64,000 nucleotides of DNA from Microlunatus soli (GTDB taxonomy: Bacteria > Actinomycetota > Actinomycetes > Propionibacteriales > Propionibacteriaceae): NCBI RefSeq assembly GCF_900105385.1, contig NZ_LT629772.1:930001-994000 (forward strand), in the 5' to 3' direction. Both the position numbers and the translations under genes were made by a program. This document shows, in pieces, positions 1 through 8,715 of this stretch. Positions within the stretch are counted from its first letter, which is position 1. The number at the start of each line of letters is the position of its first letter. The notes beneath the pieces are model-generated. The model made no database searches and had not been told where the DNA came from. It worked only from the letters and a program-made list of their open reading frames with translations.

Positions 1-834
1 GTCGGCGGCCGCGGAGACCTCGAACAGGCCGAGATCGGAACCGCCGGCGATCGACAGCAACACGCCCCGGGCGCCGTCGATGCTCTCCTCCAGCAGCGGT
101 GAGGAGACCGCCATCTCGGCGGCAGCGCGGGCGCGTTCCTCGCCGCGGGCCGAACCGATACCCATCAGCGCCGAGCCGGCGTTGGACATCACGGACTTGA
201 CGTCGGCGAAGTCGAGGTTGATCAGGCCCGGAGTGGTGATCAGGTCGGTGATGCCGGAGACACCTTGCATCAGCACCTGGTCGGCCTGCTTGAAGGCGTC
301 CAGGATGGCGACCTGATGGTCGGTCATCGCCAACAGCTTGTCGTTGGGGATGGTGATCAGGGTGTCGACCTCTTCACGGAGGTTGTTGATCCCCTCCTCG
401 GCCTGCACCGAGCGACGCCGCCCCTCGAAGCTGAACGGCCGGGTCACCACACCGATGGTCAATGCGCCGAGCGATCGGGCGATCCGGGCCACCACCGGCG
501 CGCCGCCGGTGCCGGTGCCGCCACCCTCACCGGCGGTGACGAAGACCATGTCGGCGCCCTTCAGCGCCTCCTCGATCTCGTCGGAATGATCTTCAGCGGC
601 CTGCCGACCCTTGTCCGGATCGGCTCCCGCGCCGAGACCGCGGGTCAGGTCGCGGCCGATGTCGAGCTTGACATCGGCATCGCTCATCAGCAGGGCTTGG
701 GCGTCGGTGTTCACCGCGATGAACTCGACGCCTCGCAAACCTGCCTCGATCATCCGGTTGACGGCGTTGACTCCGCCGCCACCGACCCCGACCACCTTGA
801 TGATCGCCAGGTAGTTCTGCGATGCAGTGACCAC
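1..834 (-). CDS. ftsZ: Cell division protein FtsZ (3' end cut by window edge)
   Basis: Tubulin-like GTPase that forms the division ring. The first 278 codons are present and the C-terminus lies beyond the left edge. The N-terminal nucleotide-binding loop [13 protein letters not shown] starts near residue 16, and the tubulin signature GGGTGTG is at residues 104-110. The start chosen is GTG at 834, reading [16 protein letters not shown], with the purine-rich GAAGAGG upstream. It is the last dcw gene seen here, 344 bases after ftsQ, a gap long enough to hold its own promoter. Identity is certain; only the exact start could differ. Confidence 0.97.
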   Translation of the reverse strand, partial: MVTASQNYLAIIKVVGVGGGGVNAVNRMIEAGLRGVEFIAVNTDAQALLMSDADVKLDIGRDLTRGLGAGADPDKGRQAAEDHSDEIEEALKGADMVFVTAGEGGGTGTGGAPVVARIARSLGALTIGVVTRPFSFEGRRRSVQAEEGINNLREEVDTLITIPNDKLLAMTDHQVAILDAFKQADQVLMQGVSGITDLITTPGLINLDFADVKSVMSNAGSALMGIGSARGEERARAAAEMAVSSPLLEESIDGARGVLLSIAGGSDLGLFEVSAAAD

Positions 835-1178
835 TTGATCCCGCCTCTTCTCGCTGCCGGGTATGTGCAACGGTTCGTAGCTCTTGCATGTCTGTCGATG
901 CCCCGCCCTGAACCCCCTGTGGGAGGTCTCGACGCTCGGATCAGACGATCTCGACCGGCCCGCGGCGCTGCTTGCGGGTCAGTCTCGACCTGAGGTCCAC
1001 GGGGAAGAAGTCCAACGTCCAGACCGAGGCGTGCACGTCACGTTATGAGGTCTGCATCGGGAAAGTCCACACGACATACCTTGGGCGCGAGATCGGTGTG
1101 TCAGAGCCCATATTTGTCTCAAGTTCTACTTGACCTTGACGGCTAGTTGATCATGAAACCGGAGTCGGGTAAGGGGCC
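835..1178. other. ftsQ-ftsZ intergenic region, probable ftsZ promoter region
   Basis: This 344-base gap has no convincing gene. It contains an AT-richer patch around 1105-1150, unusual for the window, with a small perfect inverted repeat. Actinobacterial ftsZ genes commonly have their own promoters in this gap, which is known from other genera; their presence here is inference. Confidence 0.5.
1119..1133. promoter_or_regulatory. Inverted repeat TCAAGT-TCT-ACTTGA upstream of ftsZ
   Basis: Perfect 6-base arms around a 3-base spacer, in the AT-richer part of the ftsQ-ftsZ gap about 285 bases before the ftsZ start. It could be an operator or a promoter-associated palindrome. No regulator can be named from sequence alone. 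Confidence 0.3.
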
Positions 1179-1913
1179 TCAGCGGATCGCCGGATTGCCC
1201 GGTGCCGAGACGTCGAAGTGGGTGCCCGGCTGCTTGAGCAGTGGGGCCACCACCTCCGCCTTCAGCGCGGACTGATCCTCACTGCCCCAGAAGACGACGT
1301 CGCCGTTCTTCAGCTTGAGCTGGATCGAGTCCCTGGTCGGTGCCTGGATGGTTTCGATCTTGCGCTGCAACGAGTTCGGCAGGGCGGCGACGACGGTCGC
1401 CAACGCCTTCAGCAGCTGCGGTTGGGAGCTGTTCGCCGTGGCCCTCGGCAGTTCGTCCGCCGGCGACGTCACGGTCTGGTAGCCGACGCCATGTCGATCG
1501 ACCAGCAGGTAACCGTTCCCCTGCTTCACGGCGTAGGCCGGGGTGCGTTCGACGACATCGATCCGCACCGTGTGCGGCCAGTCCCTGCTGACCCGGGCCG
1601 ACTCCAGTTCGCCGATCCCGGCGACCCGCTGTTGGACGGCGTCGACGTCCAGTCGTGCGAGCGGTGCGCCCTTCGGTACGGCGGCGACCTCGACGACGGC
1701 CGATTCGTCCAGCTGCTTGGCGCCCTTGACCTGGACCCGGGAGACGGCCAGCAGCGAGGAGAAGCCGACCACCCAGATCGCTGCGGCGATCAGCACCAGG
1801 ATCAGCAACGGCACCAGGACGGCCAGCAGCAGCCGACGCCGGCGGGCCCGCCGTTCGATCTGATCGGGATCGTCGTCGTGTCGGATCCGCAGATCCTCGC
1901 GGGTGATGGTCAT
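1179..1913 (-). CDS. ftsQ: Cell division protein FtsQ (DivIB/FtsQ family)
   Basis: Bitopic divisome protein linking FtsL/FtsB-type partners with the septal synthase. Its 244 residues have an Arg-rich cytoplasmic start, one membrane segment at about residues 28-52 (LLLAVLVPLLILVLIAAAI), a POTRA domain beginning near SRVQVKGAKQLDE, and the FtsQ domain containing SRDWPHTVRIDVVERTPAY. Its ATG at 1913 overlaps the murC stop by four bases (ATGA), which indicates translational coupling. Length and layout are normal for actinobacterial FtsQ. Confidence 0.95.
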   Translation of the reverse strand: MTITREDLRIRHDDDPDQIERRARRRRLLLAVLVPLLILVLIAAAIWVVGFSSLLAVSRVQVKGAKQLDESAVVEVAAVPKGAPLARLDVDAVQQRVAGIGELESARVSRDWPHTVRIDVVERTPAYAVKQGNGYLLVDRHGVGYQTVTSPADELPRATANSSQPQLLKALATVVAALPNSLQRKIETIQAPTRDSIQLKLKNGDVVFWGSEDQSALKAEVVAPLLKQPGTHFDVSAPGNPAIR

Positions 1914-3505
1914 CGCGCCGCCGTCGGATCGCCGGTCGCCTCCCGGCCTGCCGGGCCGCGGTCTCCGTAGCCCGGGTCACCGGAGCGGGTGCCGAGCTCG
2001 TTCACGATCAGCGGGGCCACCTTGGTGACGTCGCCGCAGCCGAGGGTGATCACCAGGTCGCCGGGTCGGGCGATGCCGGCAACCGTCGCGGCGGTGGCAT
2101 CCCAGTCCGGTTCGTAGGTGACGTGGGCGCTGCCGGCCGGGACCGCGTCGGCGACGAGCTTGCCGGTGATGCCGTCGATCGGGTCCTCCCGGTCACCGCA
2201 GACGTCCATCACCACCGCCTCGTCGGCAGGTTGCAGGGCGGCGCCGAACTCGCGCCAGAAGTCCCGGGTCCTGGTGTAGAGATGCGGTTGCATCACCGCG
2301 ACCAGGCGGCCACTGCCGCTGTCGTCGACGGCGGCTCGGGCGGCCTTCACGGTGTTGGCCACCTCGGTCGGATGGTGTGCGTAGTCGTCGAACACCCGGA
2401 CACCACCGTTGCTGCCGACCAACTGGAACCGCCGGTAGGTGCCGGGGTAGCTGCTCAGCGCCTCGCGGACTGCTGCCGGCTGGTGGCCGGTACGGGTGGC
2501 GACCGCGTAGGCGGCGGCGGCGTTCCACAGGTTGTAGTCGCCCGGAACGACCAGCCGCACCGGTCCGGAGTGTTCCCCGTCGGTCAGGGTGAACCGGGAG
2601 CCGAGGTCGGCGAAGGACTCGTCGCTGATCCGGATGTCGGCATCGGCGTCGTGGCCGAAGGTGACGATCTCGGGGATCGGTTCGCCGGCAGCACCGTGGG
2701 CACGGACCTGCTCGGTGAGTTGCACCGCTCCCGGCTCGTCGGCGCTGATCACCAGCAGTCTGACCCTGCTGCCGTCCGCGGTCGGATGCGGCGTGGTGAC
2801 GAACCGGAGGAAGCCGGCCCGGTAGTTGTCCGGTGTGCCCCAGTTGACCAGGTGATCGGGATCGACGTTGGTGATCACCGCGATCTCGGTCGGATACTGC
2901 AGGAACGAGCCGTCCGACTCGTCGGCCTCGACCACGAAGTCGGGTCCCGATCCCAGATGTCCGCCGGTCTTCGGGTGCTCGGCCGCGTCACCCTTCTCGG
3001 TCCCTGAGTCCGACCTGTCCTCGGTCGCTGAGCCCGTCGAGGGGTGATGCAGCGCTCCCCCGATCACGTACGAGGGATCGGCACCGAGCGCGGTCAGCAG
3101 GTGGGCCGTCATCGCCGTCGTGGTGGTCTTGCCGTGCGTGCCGGCGATCGAGATGCCCCGCTTGCCGGACATCAACGACGCCAGCGCGACGCTGCGGTGC
3201 AGCACCGTGAGACCGCGTTCCCGGGCCCGTGCCAGCTCCGGATTGCTGTCCCGGATCGCCGACGAGGCGACCACCGTACGGGCATCCCCCAACTGCTCGG
3301 CTGCGTGTCCGACGTGGGTCCGGACGCCGAGCGCGGCCAGCGACCTGAGGTAGTCGGAGTCGTTGCGGTCGCTGCCGCTGACCTCGATCCCGCGTTGGGC
3401 GAAGACGGTGGCCACGCCGTTCATCCCGGAGCCGCCGATCGCGATGAAGTGCACGGGACCGAGCTGGTCGGGGTCTGGTACCACGGTCGGTTCGATCAAT
3501 GCCAC
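1910..3505 (-). CDS. murC: UDP-N-acetylmuramate--L-alanine ligase MurC
   Basis: Cytoplasmic Mur ligase that adds L-Ala to UDP-MurNAc. It has 531 residues and a GTG start. The N-terminal Rossmann loop is HFIAIGGSGMNG (about 19-30), the ATP loop is AGTHGKTTTT (121-130), and the acidic VVEADESDGS motif lies near 191-200. Residues about 153-182 (from HHPSTGSATEDRS to EHPKTGG) are a hydrophilic insert, just before the conserved GSGPDFVVEADE, where MurC is normally short. The insert is encoded by a copy of the actinobacterial dispersed repeat described separately. The gene starts two bases after the murG stop. Confidence 0.96.
   Translation of the reverse strand: MALIEPTVVPDPDQLGPVHFIAIGGSGMNGVATVFAQRGIEVSGSDRNDSDYLRSLAALGVRTHVGHAAEQLGDARTVVASSAIRDSNPELARARERGLTVLHRSVALASLMSGKRGISIAGTHGKTTTTAMTAHLLTALGADPSYVIGGALHHPSTGSATEDRSDSGTEKGDAAEHPKTGGHLGSGPDFVVEADESDGSFLQYPTEIAVITNVDPDHLVNWGTPDNYRAGFLRFVTTPHPTADGSRVRLLVISADEPGAVQLTEQVRAHGAAGEPIPEIVTFGHDADADIRISDESFADLGSRFTLTDGEHSGPVRLVVPGDYNLWNAAAAYAVATRTGHQPAAVREALSSYPGTYRRFQLVGSNGGVRVFDDYAHHPTEVANTVKAARAAVDDSGSGRLVAVMQPHLYTRTRDFWREFGAALQPADEAVVMDVCGDREDPIDGITGKLVADAVPAGSAHVTYEPDWDATAATVAGIARPGDLVITLGCGDVTKVAPLIVNELGTRSGDPGYGDRGPAGREATGDPTAAR
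2997..3044. repeat. Dispersed repeat copy (two degenerate units) inside murC
   Basis: Two units of the form TCGGTCCCTGAG..CGACCTG and TCGGTCGCTGAGCCCGTCGA lie in frame inside murC and encode the hydrophilic PSTGSATEDRSDSG stretch. The same family occurs twice in murE. Related sequences are widely dispersed in actinobacterial genomes; that statement is general knowledge and was not searched here. Confidence 0.6.
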
Positions 3506-3507
3506 GG

Positions 3508-4701
3508 CTATCGCTGCTCCCCGGACGTCTTCTGCTTGCTGGCGGCGACCTCGAGGGTCAGCCGGGCCAACGCCGACGCGGCGTCGGCCGAGGCAACGCT
3601 ACGCGCCGCCTGCGACATCGCGGTCCGCACCGCCGGGTCGTCCAGGATCGCCGGCACCTCGGTCGCCAGGATGTCACCGGTGAGGGTGGCGTCGTCGAGG
3701 AGTTTGGCTCCGCCCGCCTTGACCACCGAGGTCGCGTTGCGCGCCTGTTCGCCGTTGCCGACCGCGTACGGGACCAGCAGCGACGGCAGACCGAGCAATG
3801 CCTGTTCCAGGGTCGAGCTGGCACCGGCGCGGCTGAGCACCAGATCGGCCGCGGCATAGGCCAGTTCCATCCGTTCGACGAAGCCGACGGGCAGATAGCG
3901 CGCCTCGGTCTGCGGGTCGGTGATCGCGACATCGGCGTCGGTGATGTTCCGGCCGCCGAGCACGTGCAGGATCTGGATCCCCGAAGCCAGCAGGCCGGCC
4001 CGGGCGTCGACGACCGCCCGGTTGATCCGCAGCGCGCCCTGGGATCCGCCGGTGACCAGCAGGGTCGGCATGTCCGGGTCGAGCCCGAGCGCCGAACGTC
4101 CCTCGCTCTTGAGCCGCTGCCGGGTCTGGTCGTCGGCGTCGGCCAGCTCGGTGATCGCGCTGCGCAGCGGCAAGCCGATCCATCGGGCATGCGGCAGCGG
4201 GGTGTCGGGGAACGAGGTCGCGACGTGCCGGGTGAAGCGGGCGGCCAGCCGGTTGGCCAGCCCGGGCAGGGCGTTCTGCTCGTGGATCACGATCGGGATC
4301 CCGAGCCGCCGGGCCGCGAGGTAGGCCGGTGTCGAGACGTAGCCGCCGAAGCCGAGCAGCACGTCGGCGTCGGTCTTGCGCAGGATCGCCGCCGCTGCGG
4401 AGATCGAGGCACCGAGCCGGAACGGCAGCTTGGCCAGGTCGGCGCCCGGCTTGCGGGGCATCGGCACCGGCGGGATCAGCTCCAGCGGCAGCCCGGCCGC
4501 CGGAACGGTGGTGGTCTCCAGGCCGCGGGAGGTGCCGATCGCGGTCAGTGTGATGCCCGGTTCGAGGATCCGGAGCTGCTCGGCGGTGGCGATCAGCGGC
4601 GAAGTGTGCCCGGCCGACCCGCCGCCGGCGAGCACGACGCGATGTACGCCGGCCACCCGATGGTCGCGCGCGGTGGACTGCCCCGAGGTGCGATCGTTCA
4701 T
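3508..4701 (-). CDS. murG: UDP-GlcNAc:lipid I N-acetylglucosaminyltransferase MurG
   Basis: Peripheral membrane glycosyltransferase converting lipid I to lipid II. The protein has 397 residues. The N-terminal glycine-rich loop VVLAGGGSAGHTSPLI is at about residues 22-37. The C-terminal donor-binding region has GGSQGALRINRAVVD and the hallmark SRAGASSTLEQALLGLPSLL. The ATG at 4701 overlaps the ftsW stop (ATGA). The first 20 residues, before the loop, are a non-conserved hydrophilic leader. Confidence 0.97.
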   Translation of the reverse strand: MNDRTSGQSTARDHRVAGVHRVVLAGGGSAGHTSPLIATAEQLRILEPGITLTAIGTSRGLETTTVPAAGLPLELIPPVPMPRKPGADLAKLPFRLGASISAAAAILRKTDADVLLGFGGYVSTPAYLAARRLGIPIVIHEQNALPGLANRLAARFTRHVATSFPDTPLPHARWIGLPLRSAITELADADDQTRQRLKSEGRSALGLDPDMPTLLVTGGSQGALRINRAVVDARAGLLASGIQILHVLGGRNITDADVAITDPQTEARYLPVGFVERMELAYAAADLVLSRAGASSTLEQALLGLPSLLVPYAVGNGEQARNATSVVKAGGAKLLDDATLTGDILATEVPAILDDPAVRTAMSQAARSVASADAASALARLTLEVAASKQKTSGEQR

Positions 4702-6038
4702 CGGCCGGTGTTCCGCTTCCGACCGCGACCGTCGACCACGGTGGTCATCTCCGGCCGCACCGGCTTGGGGGCCTTGGACAGCAGTTTGCGAGCGGCCGGC
4801 TCGTTGCGAGCGCAGAACACCAGCACGCCGACCGCGATCACGTTGGCCATCAACGCCGAACCACCGTAGGACAGCAGCGGCAACGGCACACCGGCGATCG
4901 GCAGCAGTCGCAGGACCACACCGAGATTGATCAGTGCCTGAACCATGAACCAGGACGTCACACCGGCGGCGAGGTAGCGGGAGAACCGGTCGTCGGAACG
5001 GGCCGCGATCCGCAGGCCCGCATAGCCGAGCACCAGGAACAGCCCGAGGACGGCGAGACTGCCGAACAGACCGAGTTCCTCACCGATGACGGCGAAGATG
5101 AAGTCGGTGTGCGCCTCCGGAAGGCTGCCCCACTTCTGCCGGCTGGCGCCGAGTCCGACACCCCACCAGCCGCCCGAGGCGATGCCGCGCATCGCCACCG
5201 TCGACTGCAGGTTGGCGCCGGCGGTGTCGGCGGCCGGGTTGAGGAAGGCGAACAGCCGGGTCATCCGGTTCGGGCTGCTGATGAACAGCACCACGACGCC
5301 GGCGATGCCGAGCACTCCGATCGAGGCGAAGATCCGCATCGGTGCCCCGACGATCCACAACACACCGGCGACGATGCCGGCCATCACGACCGCGGTCCCG
5401 GCGTCGCCCTGGAACACCACCAGCATGATCATCAGGCCGGTGACCGGCAGGAACGGGATCAGCAGGTGTTTGGGTTGATCAAGGAGTTTGTCCTTGCGGG
5501 CGAGCACGTCCGCGGCCCAGACGATCATCGCGAGCTTGGCGAATTCTGACGGTTGCAGCCGGAGCATCGGGCTGCCCAGCTCCAGCCAGTTCTGGTTGCC
5601 GTTCACCGTCACGCCCAGCGGCGTGTAGGTCAGGATCAACAGCGCCGCCGAGACGAACAGTGCCAGCCAGCCGACCACCTGCAGCATCGAGCGGGACATC
5701 CTGGTGACCACGAACGCGGCGATCAGCCCGACGACCAGGAACACCGCCTGCCGCTTCAGGTAGTAGTAGGCGTCGTCGTTGTTCTGGTAGGCGTACACGC
5801 TGGAACTGGACAGCACCATCATCAGCCCGAGAGCGACCAGCAGGCCGGCCGAGGCGAGCACCAGATGGAAGCTGGCCAGCGGCTTGTCCAGCATCGTCCG
5901 CAGCCAGTCCAACCGACCGGCCGTCGGGGTCGCGGCCGTCTTCGAGGCCGAGGTCGGACGCGACGACGAACTCTTACCGCCCGATCGGGCCCTGCCCGTT
6001 CTGGTCCGGGATGGCCGTACGTCGCTGGTGGCGCTCAA
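4698..6038 (-). CDS. ftsW: Peptidoglycan glycosyltransferase FtsW (SEDS family)
   Basis: Polytopic membrane polymerase of septal peptidoglycan that works with FtsI. It has 446 residues, with a Ser/Lys/Arg-rich cytoplasmic leader of about 50 residues and then roughly ten hydrophobic segments. SEDS signatures include NGNQNWLELGSPMLRLQPSE and, near the C-terminus, LLPIAGVPLPLLSYGGSALM. The start is taken as TTG at 6038, six bases after the murD stop, with GGGAG in the end of murD as ribosome binding site. TTG is unusual in this cluster; a later start would only shorten the leader. Confidence 0.95.
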   Translation of the reverse strand: MSATSDVRPSRTRTGRARSGGKSSSSRPTSASKTAATPTAGRLDWLRTMLDKPLASFHLVLASAGLLVALGLMMVLSSSSVYAYQNNDDAYYYLKRQAVFLVVGLIAAFVVTRMSRSMLQVVGWLALFVSAALLILTYTPLGVTVNGNQNWLELGSPMLRLQPSEFAKLAMIVWAADVLARKDKLLDQPKHLLIPFLPVTGLMIMLVVFQGDAGTAVVMAGIVAGVLWIVGAPMRIFASIGVLGIAGVVVLFISSPNRMTRLFAFLNPAADTAGANLQSTVAMRGIASGGWWGVGLGASRQKWGSLPEAHTDFIFAVIGEELGLFGSLAVLGLFLVLGYAGLRIAARSDDRFSRYLAAGVTSWFMVQALINLGVVLRLLPIAGVPLPLLSYGGSALMANVIAVGVLVFCARNEPAARKLLSKAPKPVRPEMTTVVDGRGRKRNTGR

Positions 6039-6044
6039 CCTGAG

Positions 6045-7517
6045 TCACTCCCCTCGGGCAGCCAAGCCCTGGACCGCCGTGGCGAAGGCGTCGCCCCGCT
6101 CGGCGTAATCGGTGTACATGTCCCGGCTCGCACACGCCGGGGCCAGCAGCACCACGTCGCCGGGGCGAGCCAACGACGCGGCCGCCTCGACGACCCGAGC
6201 CATGGCACCAGTGTCGGTGTCCGGCACGCTGATCACCGGGACCTGCGGCGCGTGTCGGGCCAGGGCCTCGGCGATCCGGTCCCGATCGACCCCCAACAGC
6301 ACCGCGCCGCGGAGCCGTTCGGCGTGCTCGGTCACCATCTCGTCGAAAGTGACGTCCTTGGCCTGGCCGCCGGCCACCCAGACCACCGAGTCGAACGCGG
6401 TCAGCGAGGCGTGTGCGGCATGCGGATTGGTGGCCTTGGAGTCGTCGATGTAGCGCACCCCGCCGATCTCGCCGACGGTCTGGATCCGGTGCCCGCCGAC
6501 CCGCATCGCGCGCAGCCCGTCGCGAACCGCGGTCGGGCTGACCCCGAAGGATCGGGCCAGCGAGGCCGCGGCCAACGCGTTGGCCACGTTGTGCGGTGCC
6601 GAACCGGCGCCGGCCGCGTCCGGGGCGATGTCGGCCAGGGTGCCCAACTCGACCGCCGAGGTCTGCCGCTGCTCGATGAAGGCCCGGTCGACCAGGATGT
6701 CCTCCACCACGCCGAGCATCGCCACCTTCGGTACGCCGAGGGTGAAGCCGATCGCCCGTGCCCCTTCGACGACGTCGGCCTCCTCGACCATCCGCCGGGT
6801 GACCTCCTCGGCGACGTTGTAGACCGCGGAGTGCTGCACGTTGTGGAAGATCACCGCCTTGTCGGCGGCGTACTGCTGCTCGCTGCCGTGCCACTCCAGG
6901 TGGTCGGGATGCAGGTTGAGCACGGCGGCCGAATGCAGCGACAGGCTGTTGGTGCGGTGCAGTTGCTGCGCACTCAGCTCGACGGCCAGCACGTCGTACG
7001 GTTCGGGGTCCAGCACGATCTCGGTCAGCGGCCGGCCGATGTTTCCCACCGCAGCCGTCCGCAGCCCGGCCGCGGTGAGCATCGAAGCCAGCATCTCGGT
7101 CGTCGTGGTCTTGCCGTTGGTGCCGGTGATCCCCAGCCAGGGGATCTGTTTCTCGGGCTGCATCAGCCGCCAGGCCAGCTCCGGTTCGCTCCACACCGGT
7201 ACGCCGCGGGCCGCCGCCTCCAGCATCATCGGCTGATGCGGCGGCAGCCCGGTGGTGATCACCAGGTCGGCATCGGCCGGTAGCCGATCGGTGCTGCCCG
7301 GCCCGAGCCGTACGGTGCCGCCGAGCGTCTCCAGCAGCGTGGCCCGCTCGGCCACCGGCCCGGAATCGGCGTTGTCCAGCACGGTGACCCGGGCGCCGTA
7401 CTCGATCAGCCCGTCCGCGGCGGCGAACCCGGCCACGCCCAGCCCGGCGACCACCACCCGGAACCGGCTCCAGTCGCTCGCACCGTTCAGCGCGGCCAGC
7501 TCATCCGTGCCCGTCAT
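6045..7517 (-). CDS. murD: UDP-N-acetylmuramoyl-L-alanine--D-glutamate ligase MurD
   Basis: Cytoplasmic Mur ligase adding D-Glu. Its 490 residues include the N-terminal UDP-binding loop VVAGLGVAGFAAADGLI (about 22-38) and the ATP loop GITGTNGKTTTTEML (near 133-147). The central NLHPDHLEWHGS motif and the C-terminal DSKATNPHAAHASL are family hallmarks. The ATG start is at 7517. It is separated from mraY by 115 bases that contain a very stable inverted repeat, the only sizeable gap between mraY and ftsQ. Confidence 0.97.
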   Translation of the reverse strand: MTGTDELAALNGASDWSRFRVVVAGLGVAGFAAADGLIEYGARVTVLDNADSGPVAERATLLETLGGTVRLGPGSTDRLPADADLVITTGLPPHQPMMLEAAARGVPVWSEPELAWRLMQPEKQIPWLGITGTNGKTTTTEMLASMLTAAGLRTAAVGNIGRPLTEIVLDPEPYDVLAVELSAQQLHRTNSLSLHSAAVLNLHPDHLEWHGSEQQYAADKAVIFHNVQHSAVYNVAEEVTRRMVEEADVVEGARAIGFTLGVPKVAMLGVVEDILVDRAFIEQRQTSAVELGTLADIAPDAAGAGSAPHNVANALAAASLARSFGVSPTAVRDGLRAMRVGGHRIQTVGEIGGVRYIDDSKATNPHAAHASLTAFDSVVWVAGGQAKDVTFDEMVTEHAERLRGAVLLGVDRDRIAEALARHAPQVPVISVPDTDTGAMARVVEAAASLARPGDVVLLAPACASRDMYTDYAERGDAFATAVQGLAARGE

Positions 7518-7557
7518 CGCTCACCCCTGCTCCCTCTCACACCACTCCAGACCCACG

Positions 7558-7619
7558 CCGCACCAGTTGCGTACCTTCGCACCCTGTGTGCACGGTGCGA
7601 AGGTACGCAACCGGTGCGG
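7558..7619. repeat. 26-base near-perfect inverted repeat between mraY and murD
   Basis: The arms at 7558-7583 and 7594-7619 pair at 25 of 26 positions around a 10-base loop. The core arm is GTTGCGTACCTTCGCACC. There is no T-tract, so it is not a canonical intrinsic terminator. It may be a dispersed hairpin element, an mRNA-processing or stabilising hairpin, or an attenuator within the dcw transcript. Confidence 0.75.
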
Positions 7620-7632
7620 AGGGTCGGGTACG

Positions 7633-8712
7633 TCATCGGACCAGCCATTCGGCGTAGAAGATCCCGAGACCACCGGCGACGCAGAGGCCGGCAATGATCC
7701 AGAACCGCATCACGATCGTCACCTCGCCCCAGCCCAGCATCTCGAAATGATTGTGCAGCGGCGAGTTCTTGAACAGCCGTTTCGGGGTGCCGGTCAGCCG
7801 CCGGGTGGCCTTGAAGTAGCTGGTCTGCAGGATCAGCGAGCCGGCCTCGATCACCATCAGCCCGCCGAGCAGGATCAGCAGCAGCTCGGTCCGGCTGAAG
7901 ATCGCGAACGCCGCCAGCCCACCACCGAGCGAGAGCGCGCCGGTGTCACCCATGATGATCTTGGCCGGCTTGGCGTTCCACCACAGGAAGCCGAAGCAGG
8001 CGCCGGCGAGCGCCAGTGCCACCGCCGCCAGGTCGTAGGGGTCGCGGACCTCGTAACAGTTCGGGCCGGCCGAGGCGAACCGGGCGCAGGACTGGTTGTA
8101 CTGCCAGATGTTGATCAACGCGTAGGCACCGAAGATCATTGTGCAGGATCCGGCGGCCAGTCCGTCCAGACCGTCGGTCAGATTGACCCCGTTACTGGCG
8201 CCGACGATCATCAGCAGGATCCAGATCACCACCAGCACCAGCGGTAGCTGCGGCGGGATGTCCCGGAGCAGCGAGATGAACGGCGAGGCGGGCGTCAGGT
8301 CACGCCGGTCCGGGAAGCTCAGTGCCCCGACGGCAAAGACGCCACCGATCAGCAACTGGCCGATGATCTTGAGCATCCCCGGCAGCCCGCGGGAATGCTG
8401 CCGGGTCACCTTGAGCCAGTCGTCGAGGAAGCCGATCACGCCGAGCCCGTTGATCAGGAAGAGCACCAGGACCGCAGAGATGCTGGGCTTCTCCATGGTG
8501 ATCAACTTCGCCAATAGGTAGGACAGATCGACCGCGACGATGATCACCACCCCGCCCATCGTCGGCGTGCCCCGCTTGATCTGGTGACTGTCCGGGGTGC
8601 CGTCCCGGAACGGCTGACCGAGGCCCAGACGGGTGAACAGGCCGATGGCCAGTCGGGTCCCGAACAAGGCTCCGAACAGAGCCATCACCCCGGCTATCGC
8701 AATGGCGATCAC
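7633..8712 (-). CDS. mraY: Phospho-N-acetylmuramoyl-pentapeptide transferase MraY
   Basis: Polytopic membrane enzyme that makes lipid I from UDP-MurNAc-pentapeptide and undecaprenyl phosphate. The protein has 359 residues. Catalytic and signature motifs seen are GFLDDWLKVTRQHSRGL (the DDxxK-type aspartates), NLTDGLDGLAAG, KIIMGDTGALSLGG, and the C-terminal LHNHFEMLGWGE. The start is GTG at 8712, three bases after the murF stop. Length and motif order are typical. Confidence 0.97.
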   Translation of the reverse strand: MIAIAIAGVMALFGALFGTRLAIGLFTRLGLGQPFRDGTPDSHQIKRGTPTMGGVVIIVAVDLSYLLAKLITMEKPSISAVLVLFLINGLGVIGFLDDWLKVTRQHSRGLPGMLKIIGQLLIGGVFAVGALSFPDRRDLTPASPFISLLRDIPPQLPLVLVVIWILLMIVGASNGVNLTDGLDGLAAGSCTMIFGAYALINIWQYNQSCARFASAGPNCYEVRDPYDLAAVALALAGACFGFLWWNAKPAKIIMGDTGALSLGGGLAAFAIFSRTELLLILLGGLMVIEAGSLILQTSYFKATRRLTGTPKRLFKNSPLHNHFEMLGWGEVTIVMRFWIIAGLCVAGGLGIFYAEWLVR

Positions 8713-8715
8713 GGA

